In this document: positions 1 through 8,781 of the stretch, in pieces | Numbering within the stretch: the stretch's first letter is position 1 | Layout: the number at the start of each line of letters is the position of its first letter | Source: Stieleria mannarensis | GTDB lineage: Bacteria; Planctomycetota; Planctomycetia; Pirellulales; Pirellulaceae | Direction of reading: 5' to 3' | Assembly (NCBI RefSeq): GCF_014154935.1 | Contig: NZ_JACEHH010000007.1 | Span: 62,001 to 126,000 of the forward strand | DNA length: 64,000 nt | Notes under the pieces: model-generated | What the model was told of the DNA's origin: nothing | The model's input: the letters and a program-made list of their open reading frames with translations, nothing else | Databases searched by the model: none | Translations under genes and position numbers: made by a program

Positions 1-43
1 GCTCACTCCTCCGCGACCCTCCCTGCCAGGGAGGGTGAAGTCG
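1..43. repeat. Dispersed GGGAGGG-type palindromic repeat, copy 1 (right end only)
   Basis: The first 43 bases match positions 1138-1180 base for base and include the inverted repeat ACCCTCCCT/AGGGAGGGT. The element is cut by the window edge. Related longer copies lie at about 984-1180, 1205-1275 and 29565-29752, all between genes, so this is a multicopy intergenic element. Function unknown. Confidence 0.75.
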
Positions 44-197
44 GATGGTCCGAGGAACGGGAAATCCCCACCCCGGTCCGTTACGTCTGCGACGGATCTT
101 GTTATCATTTCCCCCTCAAAGGGCTTCACCTTGGAGCCCGCTTCCGTTTCTTCCCTCGTGATGAACGGCGATTGCTTCCACTTATAGGACACTCCCA

Positions 198-923
198 ATG
201 TATCGTTGCCTGCTGGTGATCACCGCCGTCTCAATGATGACGCTGATGACCGACGCACAAGACCAAACCGCCGCCGATGCCTCCGGTGGCAACCTCGCCA
301 AGGAAAACCCGATCGGCTACTTCCTGGGCATCTCCATGGGCCAGCAAATGCGGCAACAAGGCCTGAAGGCCGACGACTTTGACCCGCAGGCGTTTGCCGC
401 CGGCGTGACCGATGCCCTGGCCCAAAACGAACTGCAACTTTCCAACGAGGAATTGCTGGGCGTCCAACAGCAACTGCAAGCCTTGCTGAACCAACGTCAT
501 CAAGAAATGGCAGCCGCGATCCAGGAGAAAGCCAAAGCGAATAAAGCGAAGGGCCAACAATGGCTGGAAGCCAACTTGAAAAAAGAAGGCGTCAAAGAAC
601 TCGCCGGGGGCCTGCAGTACAAAGTCATCGAGTCGGGTGACGGAGGATCCCCCAGTCAAAGCGACACGGTCCGCGTGCACTACACCGGAACCCTGATCAA
701 CGGTGACGTTTTCGACAGCAGCGTCAAACGCGGTGAACCGGCCGAATTCGTCGTCGGCGGCGTGATCAAGGGCTGGCAGATGGCACTGCAAAAGATGAAG
801 GTCGGCGACAAGTGGATGCTGTACATCCCGCCGGAATTGGCCTACGGCGATCGTGGCAGCCCGGGTGCGATCGGCCCCAACGAAGTGCTGGTGTTCGAAG
901 TCGAACTGCTGGAAATCCTGTAG
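198..923 (+). CDS. Secreted FKBP-type peptidyl-prolyl cis-trans isomerase
   Basis: A 241-residue protein with an N-terminal hydrophobic export signal (about residues 1-20, ending near TDAQ). An FKBP N-terminal dimerisation region rich in Gln/Ala/Lys helices follows (about 35-125), then a C-terminal FKBP catalytic domain (about 135-241). Recognisable FKBP signatures are VRVHYTGTLINGDVFDSS, VIKGWQMALQKMKVGDK and PPELAYGDRG. The arrangement is that of Mip/FkpA proteins, which speed prolyl isomerisation and act as periplasmic chaperones. An AGGA motif about 8 bases before the ATG supports the start. The gene stands alone: its 3' side is a repeat-filled gap and the next gene converges on it. Nothing is missing from the catalytic domain by eye. 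Confidence 0.93.
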   Translation: MYRCLLVITAVSMMTLMTDAQDQTAADASGGNLAKENPIGYFLGISMGQQMRQQGLKADDFDPQAFAAGVTDALAQNELQLSNEELLGVQQQLQALLNQRHQEMAAAIQEKAKANKAKGQQWLEANLKKEGVKELAGGLQYKVIESGDGGSPSQSDTVRVHYTGTLINGDVFDSSVKRGEPAEFVVGGVIKGWQMALQKMKVGDKWMLYIPPELAYGDRGSPGAIGPNEVLVFEVELLEIL

Positions 924-983
924 CGGAACGCTCGCTTGCTTTGCGCAAGGACCGGAAAGCCCGCCCTAGATCTCTGGTAAAGA

Positions 984-1275
984 ACTCACCCTCCCTGGAA
1001 GAGGCCGTGCGGTTTTTGGAAGAAACCCTCCTGGCAGGAGGGTCGAGCGCAGCGAGGGGAGGTCGAACGGTGAATTGCCGAACAAGCTTTTGTCCTTTGG
1101 TCACATCGAATCGTGGATCAACCCTCCCCGCGTCGTCGCTCACTCCTCCGCGACCCTCCCTGCCAGGGAGGGTGAAGTCGTAATCGCCCGGTATTTCAGA
1201 GTTTAAAAACCGCACGACCTCTGGATAGGAGGGTCGAGCGCAGCGAGGGGCATAGGCATCAAGTGAAGACGCCCC
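984..1275. repeat. Dispersed GGGAGGG-type repeats, copies 2 and 3, in the 924-1391 gap
   Basis: The gap between the convergent FKBP and PSP1-like genes holds no credible gene. It contains GGAGGGTCGAGCGCAGCGAG twice (about 1039 and 1230). It also holds a block at 1120-1152 repeated exactly at 29699-29731, the palindrome at 1153-1173 (ACCCTCCCT/AGGGAGGGT), and a TAGGCATCAA tail (about 1254) shared with about 29601. The same sub-blocks in the same order at about 29.6 kb show that this is one composite dispersed element, possibly MITE- or REP-like. Confidence 0.7.
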
Positions 1276-1300
1276 CTCCTACTGAAAAACAGGCCTCATC

Positions 1301-1363
1301 ACTCAGCCCCATATCATTCTGCCCCGGATCATTCTGCCCCGGATCATTCTGCCATCACTGTCC
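1301..1363. repeat. ATCATTCTGCCCC repeat cluster, copy 1
   Basis: Short tandem units of the form ATCATTCTGCCCCGG, preceded by ATCACTCAGCCCC-like units, lie just past the 3' end of the PSP1-like gene. The same unit recurs near 19510, 19620-19735, 25857-25930 and 34887-34951, always between genes. Function unknown. Confidence 0.7.
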
Positions 1364-1391
1364 CGATTCCCACCGACGTGACGGGGCGCGT

Positions 1392-1931
1392 TCACACCCC
1401 ACACCCGCTGCAACCGGCACATGCGCCGCCGCCGCTGCTTCCACAACCGCCCGTGGTGCCACACTCCGGGCCACAGCCCTCGGTCAGCAACTCTGCCAGG
1501 TGATTGGTGCGGACGATCGACTCGTATTCTCCCGCGATCTCATCGGCGATCCGCTGGGCGTCGGCGGTCACTTCGCCCAGAAAATGCATCCTTAGCGTGC
1601 CGCCGTCGAGCAGCTGATCGACATCCAACAGCAGCGCGTCACACCCCGACCGGCTCAAACGCTCCCGACACGTCTCCATCGCCTCGCCCTTGTACCGCTC
1701 CAACCGGGCCACCAGCAGTTCGTCTGAATCCGTCGTCGGCCGCACGATCCGGTAACCTGGGCGGTCTACGGCGTCTGCCCCGTCAGCCATTCGCCGCTGA
1801 GAAATCACCTCGGCGACCTCGATTCCCCGCGGCGATCGCACCACCACGCGGCGTCCACGCGGGACCGGTGCGAGTGCCGAAGCGAGCCGAATTTCCCCTA
1901 AAACGCCGATTCGAACAAAATAATGGATCAA
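1392..1931 (-). CDS. PSP1/YaaT (RicT)-like protein with a cysteine-rich tail
   Basis: From a TTG start at 1931 the product has 179 residues. Its beginning, MIHYFVRIGVLGEIRLA, followed by RGRRVVVRSPRGIEVAEVIS, fits the opening of PSP1 C-terminal domain proteins. These include Bacillus YaaT/RicT, which takes part in an Fe-S-containing regulatory complex. The frame stays open upstream to 2420, but that part overlaps bioB on the other strand and reads as low-complexity Arg/Pro, so it is not part of the gene. An ATG about 66 bases further upstream is a possible alternative start. The last 30 residues hold six cysteines among Gly/Ser (from CGPEC to CSGCGV), which suggests metal or Fe-S binding. The gene is divergent from bioB. 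Confidence 0.72.
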   Translation of the reverse strand: MIHYFVRIGVLGEIRLASALAPVPRGRRVVVRSPRGIEVAEVISQRRMADGADAVDRPGYRIVRPTTDSDELLVARLERYKGEAMETCRERLSRSGCDALLLDVDQLLDGGTLRMHFLGEVTADAQRIADEIAGEYESIVRTNHLAELLTEGCGPECGTTGGCGSSGGGACAGCSGCGV

Positions 1932-2053
1932 AGCGATCCCAAACCAATGAGCGTGATTGTGTCGTCCCGGCTTGCCGACAAGCCGATTCCATAAGAACAT
2001 AGTGACCGATTGCACGTTTCGAAGCAAACCGATTCCGACCGAATAGAACCGAT

Positions 2054-3088
2054 ATGGCGACCGACCTGACCACCCCCGACACAAGTGCCGCTCTGAACGC
2101 ATCACCCATCCCGTTCGATGCCTGGGCCGATCGGATCCTGGACGGCGGAGAATTGACGCGGGAGGAAGCCAGACAGATCCTGGAATCGTCCGACGACGAT
2201 CTGCTCCGCTTGCTCTCGGCCGGGTTCCGGTTGCGACAGCAGCATTTCGGCAAAACCGTTCAGCTGTATTTCCTGATGAACGCCAAGAGCGGTTTGTGCC
2301 CCGAGGATTGTCACTATTGCAGCCAGTCGAAGATCTCCGAGGCGCCGGTCCCCAAATACAACATCCTGAAGCGCGACGCGCTGATGGACGCCGCCAAGTT
2401 GGCGGCCGAGCGGGGCGCAAAAACCTATTGCCTGGTGATTTCCGCGCGGGGGCCGAACGAGCGCGAGATGAAGGCGGTCGAAGAGATCGTGCCGGAAATC
2501 AAGAAGCAATACGGTTTGGACATCTGTGCCTGCCTGGGATTGCTGTCCAAGGAGCAAGCCGATCGCTTGAAAGCGTGTGGCGTCGACCGCGTGAACCACA
2601 ACCTGAACACCGGCGAAGAGTACTACGCAGAAATCTGCACGACGCACACCTATGCTGACCGCGTCCAAACCCTTCGTCACGTCCGCGACGCCGGCATGGA
2701 GATGTGCAGCGGCGGGATCATCGGGATGGGTGAAACCTATGACGACATCATCTCGATGGCGTTCGACTTGAAGGAATTGGGGGTCCAGTCAATACCGCTG
2801 AACTTCTTGAACTCGATCGACGGCACGCCACTGGAGGGCAAGAAAGACCTCAGCCCGCAAGACTGCTTGCGGGCGTTGGCCATGTTCCGTTTCGTCAATC
2901 CGAGCCGCGAGCTACGGATTTCCGGCGGACGAGAAATCCACCTGCGGACGCTGCAACCGCTGGGGTTGTACGTCGCCAACAGCGTCTTCGTCGGCGACTA
3001 CTTGACCACCCAAGGCCAAGCCCCCGATGAAGACTATCAAATGATCAAAGACCTCGGATTCGAAGTCACCACCTCAGTGGGTGAGTAG
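2054..3088 (+). CDS. bioB: Biotin synthase
   Basis: A 344-residue radical-SAM enzyme that inserts sulfur into dethiobiotin, the last step of biotin synthesis. The CxxxCxxC motif for the SAM-binding [4Fe-4S] cluster is GLCPEDCHYCSQS, with Cys82, Cys86 and Cys89. Later BioB signatures are present, including VDRVNHNLNTGEEYYAEI, GGIIGMGET, PLNFLNSIDGTPLE and a C-terminal SGGREIHLRTLQPLGLYVANSVFVGDYLTT. Length is normal for the family. No other bio genes are adjacent, but the window also carries accB and accC, whose products depend on biotin. The gene is divergent from the PSP1-like gene across about 120 bases. Confidence 0.96.
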   Translation: MATDLTTPDTSAALNASPIPFDAWADRILDGGELTREEARQILESSDDDLLRLLSAGFRLRQQHFGKTVQLYFLMNAKSGLCPEDCHYCSQSKISEAPVPKYNILKRDALMDAAKLAAERGAKTYCLVISARGPNEREMKAVEEIVPEIKKQYGLDICACLGLLSKEQADRLKACGVDRVNHNLNTGEEYYAEICTTHTYADRVQTLRHVRDAGMEMCSGGIIGMGETYDDIISMAFDLKELGVQSIPLNFLNSIDGTPLEGKKDLSPQDCLRALAMFRFVNPSRELRISGGREIHLRTLQPLGLYVANSVFVGDYLTTQGQAPDEDYQMIKDLGFEVTTSVGE

Positions 3089-3150
3089 CGCACGTTGGTG
3101 TCTAGCCTTTAGGCGACGCGTCCGGTGAAAGACGCTCGCTTCCCCGGCTG

Positions 3151-3277
3151 CACGATGGCCCTTCCGGGCCGTCGCTCCGGTCGACTTTGAACGTGAATTC
3201 GATTACTGCAGCGTCACGCAACCAATCAAGATTCTCTCCCTGTGGGAGAGACGGCGTTTGCGCAGCAAGCAAACGCC
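3151..3277. repeat. Intergenic hairpin repeats downstream of bioB
   Basis: Between the convergent bioB and esterase genes (3089-3383) no gene is seen. At 3151-3180 lies a copy of a family with core ACGATGGCCCTTCCGGGCC, closely related to 30515-30546. At 3234-3250 is the stem CTCTCCC-TGT-GGGAGAG, and at 3253-3277 a second stem GGCGTTTGC/GCAAACGCC. These look like REP-like dispersed palindromes. Confidence 0.6.
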
Positions 3278-3345
3278 AGAGAGGGCCGGCGGTTCGCGAA
3301 AGTCTTGGCGACTTCCGCTACGACCAAATCCGTCATAAAGACCAT

Positions 3346-3367
3346 CGACGGCCCGGCAGGGCCGTCG
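3346..3367. terminator. Possible bidirectional hairpin between convergent bioB and esterase genes
   Basis: A perfect 9-base stem (CGACGGCCC and GGGCCGTCG) with loop GGCA lies 17 bases past the esterase stop and downstream of bioB. There is no clear T-run, so it may instead be another dispersed palindrome. Confidence 0.4.
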
Positions 3368-3383
3368 TACATTTGCAACACCG

Positions 3384-4910
3384 TCACTTCGCGTCCGCGG
3401 TGACCCCTTTCCAATCGTCGGTACGGAACGGCGTCATCGGCAGTCCTTCCTTACTCTGGACGTTGCACACCGGGTTATCCGCCCAGGCATAGCGCACCGC
3501 GACGGGATCGCTGACGGCATCGCTGCTGACTTCGATCGTCGTCTTGCCGGTGATCTTGGCGTTCGCGGCGACAAATTTCTTGTCGGCCCCGGCGATTGTG
3601 AACCCGAGCGGCGTGGGGACGTCGAACGTGTCCAAGCCCCCCCCGACGTGATCAAACTCCAGCACGATCTTTCCATCCTTTGCACTCATCGACTTGTACG
3701 TCGGGCTGCGGTAGGGGATGTCATAGCCGTAATCTTTCGCCAGCGCCCAACGAGCCAATCGTTTGCCGACGTCCTGTTTGTTCTTGGGGTGGATGTCCGA
3801 CGCCTCGCCCAAGTTCAAGATCACCGCTTCGCCGGTGTTGGGCAACTTGTCCATCGTCATCGTTTGAGCTTCACGTAGTTCGGCCCAATCGCTGTCGCTC
3901 GGCTGTGACGCCTCTGACCTATAATCGGCCAACTGAACCCAGTAGAACGGGAACTCATCCTGTCCCCACTCATCTCGCCAGTTTTGAATCATGGTCGGGA
4001 ACAAGTCTCGATACTGATACGCCCGGCCGGCGTTGCTTTCGCCTTGGTACCAGACGACACCGCGGATCGTGTATCCGATGATCGGGTAGAGCACGCCGTT
4101 GTAAAGGTTGGCCGGTCGATGTTGTCCGACCAGCGGGTTTCGCGGCGCCGCCGGGCGCCGGCCCTTGCCCGATTCTTTCCACGCGGCCAAACGATCATTG
4201 TACTTGGCGATCTCTTTTTCGTGGTCGTAGGTCGACTCGGTCTTGCGCCAGCGTTCCAACAACTCGTCAAACTCTCCCGATTCCTTCAGCACGTCGCGGT
4301 TGACCCACGCTTCGGCCGCCGAACCGCCCCAGGCGTTGTCGATCAGACCGACGGGGATGTCCAGGGTTTGATGAAGTTGGCGGCCGAAGAAGTAGCCGAC
4401 CGCGGAAAACTGCTTGACCGTTTCCGGGGTACAGCTTTGCCATTGGCCGTCAAAGCTGTTTTGCGGTTCCTGCGTCCCGACGCGAGGCACGGTGATCAAC
4501 CGCAAGTTGGGGAATTTGGCAGCCAACGCTTCCAAGTCGGCGTCGTTGGATTGCTCGACGGCCCACTGCATGTTGGATTGCCCACTGCACACCCAGACTT
4601 CGCCGATCAACACGTCGCCGAACGACAGCGTCTCGCCGTCGCTTTCAATCTTCATCGTGTGCGGTCCGCCGGCTTCCAGGGCCGGCAGCTGGGCATCAAA
4701 GCGACCGTCCGAACCACTTTTGACCGTCACGGCATGACCGGCCAGCGAAACCTGGACGCTGCGGTCCGGAGCGGACCAGCCCCAAACATGAATCGGTTTC
4801 TCACGCTGCAAAACCATCGAGTCGCCGAACACGGCACTGGTGCGAATCTCCGCCAGACAGACAGGCGCTGCGGCAAGCAGCATCAAACAGGCGAACAACA
4901 ACTTTCTCAT
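3384..4910 (-). CDS. Secreted sialate O-acetylesterase family protein
   Basis: A 508-residue protein with a clean signal peptide ([20 protein letters not shown]). A beta-sandwich-like N-terminal part (about 25-105) is followed by an SGNH-type esterase domain. The nucleophile block is [17 protein letters not shown]. The glycine/asparagine blocks [13 protein letters not shown] and [20 protein letters not shown] and the late [15 protein letters not shown] block with the catalytic Asp/His are all present. The family removes acetyl groups from sialic acids or other carbohydrates, and planctomycetes carry many copies, probably for breaking down decorated polysaccharides. Length is typical. No sialic-acid genes are adjacent, so the true substrate is open. 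Confidence 0.9.
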   Translation of the reverse strand: MRKLLFACLMLLAAAPVCLAEIRTSAVFGDSMVLQREKPIHVWGWSAPDRSVQVSLAGHAVTVKSGSDGRFDAQLPALEAGGPHTMKIESDGETLSFGDVLIGEVWVCSGQSNMQWAVEQSNDADLEALAAKFPNLRLITVPRVGTQEPQNSFDGQWQSCTPETVKQFSAVGYFFGRQLHQTLDIPVGLIDNAWGGSAAEAWVNRDVLKESGEFDELLERWRKTESTYDHEKEIAKYNDRLAAWKESGKGRRPAAPRNPLVGQHRPANLYNGVLYPIIGYTIRGVVWYQGESNAGRAYQYRDLFPTMIQNWRDEWGQDEFPFYWVQLADYRSEASQPSDSDWAELREAQTMTMDKLPNTGEAVILNLGEASDIHPKNKQDVGKRLARWALAKDYGYDIPYRSPTYKSMSAKDGKIVLEFDHVGGGLDTFDVPTPLGFTIAGADKKFVAANAKITGKTTIEVSSDAVSDPVAVRYAWADNPVCNVQSKEGLPMTPFRTDDWKGVTADAK

Positions 4911-5273
4911 CTAGAAACTCCGGGGGGCAATCGGTGGGAAGCAGAGGGGAAGGCGTTTCGGCATCCTTCAAATCTTGCCCGGCATGATAATCGAAGTCGG
5001 CATGCCGCGGGATGAGAGCGGAAAGCGTCACCGCCTGTTGAATAGAGCAGCCGAACGGCGCTAGCCGCGGTTCTTGCCGCCACGCAACCAGGGCTAGCCC
5101 GGATAGTTCATTAGCCGATGAGCGCTAGCTCACGGTTCAGGTGCTTCCACGGCGATTGGCGACGGAACCGCACGCTAGCGCGTGGCGGCTGAATCAACAG
5201 GCCGGTCAGCGAGCTGCCGCGCGCTACTCGTCGCTCCCGCATCGGGCTAGCATTGGCCCCCAGCGACACGTGC
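4911..5273. repeat. Gene-free gap with clustered GCTAGC palindromes
   Basis: This 363-base gap has no credible gene. GCTAGC occurs at 5060, 5093, 5124, 5174 and 5246, five times in 192 bases. Most copies sit inside short larger palindromes such as GGGCTAGCCC and AGCGCTAGCT. Flanking words (CACGGTT, GAACCGC) also recur. It resembles a cluster of dispersed palindromic units. Confidence 0.6.
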
Positions 5274-7448
5274 CTAATCCAACCCGTAGTGCTCGACTTC
5301 GGGCCAGTAGATGTCTTCGAAGGCATCTTCGTCGTGAAAATCGGGGCTGTTGTCCAGGTCATGGCATTCCATGCAATGCTCCTTTGCCTTTTCAAGCGGC
5401 AACTGCATCGCCAATCGAAGACTGTTCTTGCGTTCTTCGCTGACCCCTGAATTTTCGGCTTCGGCCGCTGCATGACTGGCGCCCGGACCGTGACAGTTCT
5501 CGCATCCGTTGCCGGTCAAATGAGCCGACTGCTCCAGCGACAAGTAGCCCGATTCGTAGGGATAGTAGTTTTGTGGGTTCCATCCGGTGACGTGGCAACT
5601 GAGACATTCGGGATCAAAATGCCGCGGAACGTCGCCGCGACCCTCGGTCGGTTCGACGATATGGGCGGTCGCTTCGGCGTGTCCCGAACCTTCCCAAATG
5701 TCAAACGCCGTGGTGTGGCACTTTCCACACGCTTCGCTGCCGATGAACTTCTCACCCGACGGATGCGGGATCGGAGACAGCCCCAACCCGGACAGCCCCA
5801 GTTGTTCGAGTTGCTGTTGGTAGTCCGCCATCAACTTTCTCATTTCCGGCGCGTCTTTGAATTCATCGGTCAAGGGAACGCGGACGTACTTCATCGGCTG
5901 GTTTTGATACAACCCGACCAGGCCGACGAACATGCCCTTGTTGCCCGTCACGATCAGCTTGGTCTTGCTGTCTTCGATCGACTGCGGCTGATACGTCGGT
6001 TCGCCATAGCCGCCCGAAACGACGATCAGATCGAACCCGGGAACGTCGGCCATCAGCTTCTTGGCAACGTCTTCATCGCCGAAGAAGGTCACCACTCGAA
6101 AGTTCGCGCCGGCAGAATCCATTTCTTTCAACACCGCTTCGGCCGACGCCTTGATCGGTTTCAACGTCACATCCGACCCCAGTGGTGCTTCCAGTGCATC
6201 GGGATCCAGGATCGACGTCAAACCGATGTTCCACTCACCACTTCGAACGATTTTATGACTCGGCAACAGCGAAGGATCCAGCAAGATCAGGTTGGCCGAA
6301 ACGTACATCGCATTCTCTGGCGAATCGGCATAGGTGTGCGCGATCAAATCGGTCGGGCTCAGACGCAGGTCATCGGGACCGAATCCGACGGCCTGGTATT
6401 TCATTTCGGTCAGTGCGCTGGACGACTTTTCAAACTTGATCGCCGCTTGCTGTCCGATCCGGCGGATCTGGTTGCCGGCATCGACCGGTACCAGCGACCA
6501 GCCCATGTCGCGCAACTGATTCATGAACGTGAACCGCCGCGCGACACCACCTTTTTGCTTGTCCAGCCCCGTGCAACCACAGGGTTCGATGTAGCCGTGT
6601 TGGTCACCGGTGACGAACAACACCGCGTCGGGTGCCGGCCAGTTGCGGTAATCTTCCGGTCCCTCTTGGGTCGCGACCAATCCGATCTCGGACGCCGGGT
6701 CGATCAACGCGGGTTTTCCAGGCACTTGTTCCTTTGCTGCGACGGCTTCCATCTCCGCCGCCTCCGCACCCGCTTTTGCGGAGTTGGCGTTTTCGATTTC
6801 GGCTGCAATTCGGGCCACCGGTGCGGACTTGGAATCAGCAGTCCGCTGCATCTCTTCGCGGATTCCTGGTGGTGTGGGAACCAGTTCCGCCTTGACCTCC
6901 GGACGCGGCGGCGGCGTCGGAATGACCTCCACCGGACCAAGATCCGACGCACTCGATCCCGCTTGGTTTTCATCGACCGCTTCGTCGTCGTAGCCCGCCG
7001 GGACGGCGGGCAACGCGGGAGCCTGGACCAGCAAGATCCCGCTGTCGGCTTGCCCGGATGCAGCTGCAGGCTGCCGCCGGGGATTGAATCCGCCAAACGT
7101 CCATTCGATCGGTTTTCGAGATCTGTTGGCAAAGCTCGCCAGACGCGACTGGCCCCTGGAGCGACCGGGCGCCCCGCGCCACTGGATGGGGGCGTCGATC
7201 GGCGTATCCGTTCGAATCTCTGGCCGCAGGTCGCCTTGCGTACGGGCGGCCATCGCGGCGTCGACCTCCGCTTGGATCGGGTAATCGATCGCCGTCAGGT
7301 CGTCGCGGTCAGCACAACCGCTGATGGCGAGCAAACCGGCCGACAGGGCCAACGCCTGGCCCAATCCAACTCGTTTCAATGCAGTGGCGCCGCGGCGAAG
7401 GTTGGGGAGCGACAAGGGGGTCGGCAGGAAGTGGACTGTCTGTTTCAC
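5274..7448 (-). CDS. Lipoprotein with metallophosphatase-like domain and four c-type haem motifs
   Basis: A 724-residue protein with a GTG start. A positively charged, hydrophobic leader ends in a lipobox-like LAISGC (about residue 45), so it is probably membrane-anchored outside the cytoplasm. A Pro/Glu/Ala-rich linker runs to about residue 270. A UshA/5'-nucleotidase-like metallophosphatase module follows (about 275-540), with VLFVTGDQHGYIEPCGCTG and VPVDAGN. The C-terminal part (about 565-724) has four CxxCH haem-attachment motifs: CGKCH, CLSCH, CENCH and CMECH. This is like cytochrome c554-type multihaem domains. Such two-part proteins occur in planctomycetes, but the reaction is unknown. 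The gene follows the DUF1573 gene after a short gap and may end the operon. Confidence 0.85.
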   Translation of the reverse strand: MKQTVHFLPTPLSLPNLRRGATALKRVGLGQALALSAGLLAISGCADRDDLTAIDYPIQAEVDAAMAARTQGDLRPEIRTDTPIDAPIQWRGAPGRSRGQSRLASFANRSRKPIEWTFGGFNPRRQPAAASGQADSGILLVQAPALPAVPAGYDDEAVDENQAGSSASDLGPVEVIPTPPPRPEVKAELVPTPPGIREEMQRTADSKSAPVARIAAEIENANSAKAGAEAAEMEAVAAKEQVPGKPALIDPASEIGLVATQEGPEDYRNWPAPDAVLFVTGDQHGYIEPCGCTGLDKQKGGVARRFTFMNQLRDMGWSLVPVDAGNQIRRIGQQAAIKFEKSSSALTEMKYQAVGFGPDDLRLSPTDLIAHTYADSPENAMYVSANLILLDPSLLPSHKIVRSGEWNIGLTSILDPDALEAPLGSDVTLKPIKASAEAVLKEMDSAGANFRVVTFFGDEDVAKKLMADVPGFDLIVVSGGYGEPTYQPQSIEDSKTKLIVTGNKGMFVGLVGLYQNQPMKYVRVPLTDEFKDAPEMRKLMADYQQQLEQLGLSGLGLSPIPHPSGEKFIGSEACGKCHTTAFDIWEGSGHAEATAHIVEPTEGRGDVPRHFDPECLSCHVTGWNPQNYYPYESGYLSLEQSAHLTGNGCENCHGPGASHAAAEAENSGVSEERKNSLRLAMQLPLEKAKEHCMECHDLDNSPDFHDEDAFEDIYWPEVEHYGLD

Positions 7449-7490
7449 AACACCATCCGATGAAATGTCGCAGCCGGGCTGCGACGAAGG

Positions 7491-8762
7491 CTAGGGTCTC
7501 GGTTCGATCAAAACTTTTATCGCCACTTTCATGCGGCTTACCTTCGGATTATCGGACTCAATCCACAGCCAACCGAAGTCGTCTTTGTTCTTACCCAGCA
7601 AGTCGATCAACTCCTCGCCCGCCTTGAGCTTCAAAACGAGAGGGAAAAGCCTCGTTTGGCCGCGGCCGATCGGCTTGCCAAACTCTGCCTCAACTACGTC
7701 ACTTGGGTAAGTTTCCCCAATCGTAAGGTTTGTTGAGTCTTTCTCGCTACCCTTAAGTGCCACGAGACATTTTTTCTCAAGATCGTCGTCGGCGTCCAAC
7801 CGCCCCAACGTCCAGATGTATCCCCCGTTGTCGGTGCTCTTCATCGCCGAAGACTCAAGGATGGTTAGCGGCCCCATCACTCGGCCGGCACATTCGGCCA
7901 ACGCGACAAAGGTGTCTTCGCTCAATTCATCGGTCGCAGCGTCCGTCGTGGCATCTTCCGAGGATTCAACCTTTTTGAAACTGACCTGCAAATTCGTCAC
8001 CAGCGGGCCCTGGCGCAGTCCCGGCTTGACGTTGACTTTGACCAAGAACCCCTGCCTGGCGTTTTGGTGCGAACCGTCGGCTTCGCTGACTTCGAAGGGT
8101 TCAAACTCCACTTCAGACAGCTCCGTCAATTCCTCACTGCCGAATTTCGCGGATTGGGGAACGATGTCCGTGTCGTAGTAGTTGTACAACTTGGTCGAAA
8201 ACTCGAACGGTTCGGCGGCAAGCACTTCGCCGAACGTGATTTGTTTGGGATCGAATTCGATATCGCTGATCACCAACCCTTGAACGACCAAGCGGATCGC
8301 CGGCCGCAGCGGATCGTTGGTCCGCAGCTCGGCGGACTGTTCGAACGTGGTCTTGTCGCTCGAAATCGTCCATTCAAGCTCGACCGAAGTCGATTCGCCG
8401 GGGGCGAGTTGATTGTTGACCAGTGAGCCGAGTGTACATTTGCACGTCGACGCACCGAGCTCCAGCCGCAGTACGCCGTTGCCGACGTTCTTGACGACAA
8501 ATTTGTGCGAACCCTTGCTGCCCGGTGACATCGCCCCGAAGTTATAAATCGGCTTGCCCTCTAACTCCGCTCGGGCCGCCGAATCGCTGTGGTACTCCTT
8601 CAGCTTGGCCATCACGTTGTCGGCCGTCACGCTGCCGTCCATCGTGATCTCACCGAAATAAGCTTCCCGGTGTCCGTATTCCATGTAGTTCATCGTCCAG
8701 GCACAGGTGGTTCCGATGACAAACGACAGACCGAGCAGGAGCCAAAATTTATTCACGATCAA
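7491..8762 (-). CDS. DUF1573 domain membrane-anchored protein
   Basis: About 423 residues. An N-terminal hydrophobic segment (FWLLLGLSFVIGTTCAW) forms a signal anchor. A DUF1573 domain follows with the typical block GSKGSHKFVVKNVGNGVLRL plus CKCTLG and LAPGESTSVELEW, then a second beta-rich half. DUF1573 proteins are exported Ig-like (ASPM/SPD-2/Hydin-related) proteins of unknown biochemical role. The longest frame begins at TTG 8762. A GTG at 8756 (MNKFWLLL) is an equally good start, with AGGT six bases upstream. It lies 19 bases after the polymerase gene, probably in the same transcript. Confidence 0.85.
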   Translation of the reverse strand: MIVNKFWLLLGLSFVIGTTCAWTMNYMEYGHREAYFGEITMDGSVTADNVMAKLKEYHSDSAARAELEGKPIYNFGAMSPGSKGSHKFVVKNVGNGVLRLELGASTCKCTLGSLVNNQLAPGESTSVELEWTISSDKTTFEQSAELRTNDPLRPAIRLVVQGLVISDIEFDPKQITFGEVLAAEPFEFSTKLYNYYDTDIVPQSAKFGSEELTELSEVEFEPFEVSEADGSHQNARQGFLVKVNVKPGLRQGPLVTNLQVSFKKVESSEDATTDAATDELSEDTFVALAECAGRVMGPLTILESSAMKSTDNGGYIWTLGRLDADDDLEKKCLVALKGSEKDSTNLTIGETYPSDVVEAEFGKPIGRGQTRLFPLVLKLKAGEELIDLLGKNKDDFGWLWIESDNPKVSRMKVAIKVLIEPRP

Positions 8763-8781
8763 ACCTATTCGACGAGATTCT

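Noticed and set aside
1932-2420. Upstream extension of the PSP1-like frame
   Set aside because: It overlaps bioB antisense and has Arg/Pro-rich shadow composition. PSP1 similarity begins at the TTG at 1931.
3984-5015. 343-residue plus-strand frame opposite the esterase
   Set aside because: It has no recognisable domain, and the minus strand is a complete esterase with a signal peptide.
5472-7463. 663-residue plus-strand frame opposite the cytochrome gene
   Set aside because: It has Arg/Gln-rich low-complexity sequence without domains, while the minus strand shows clear haem and metallophosphatase motifs.
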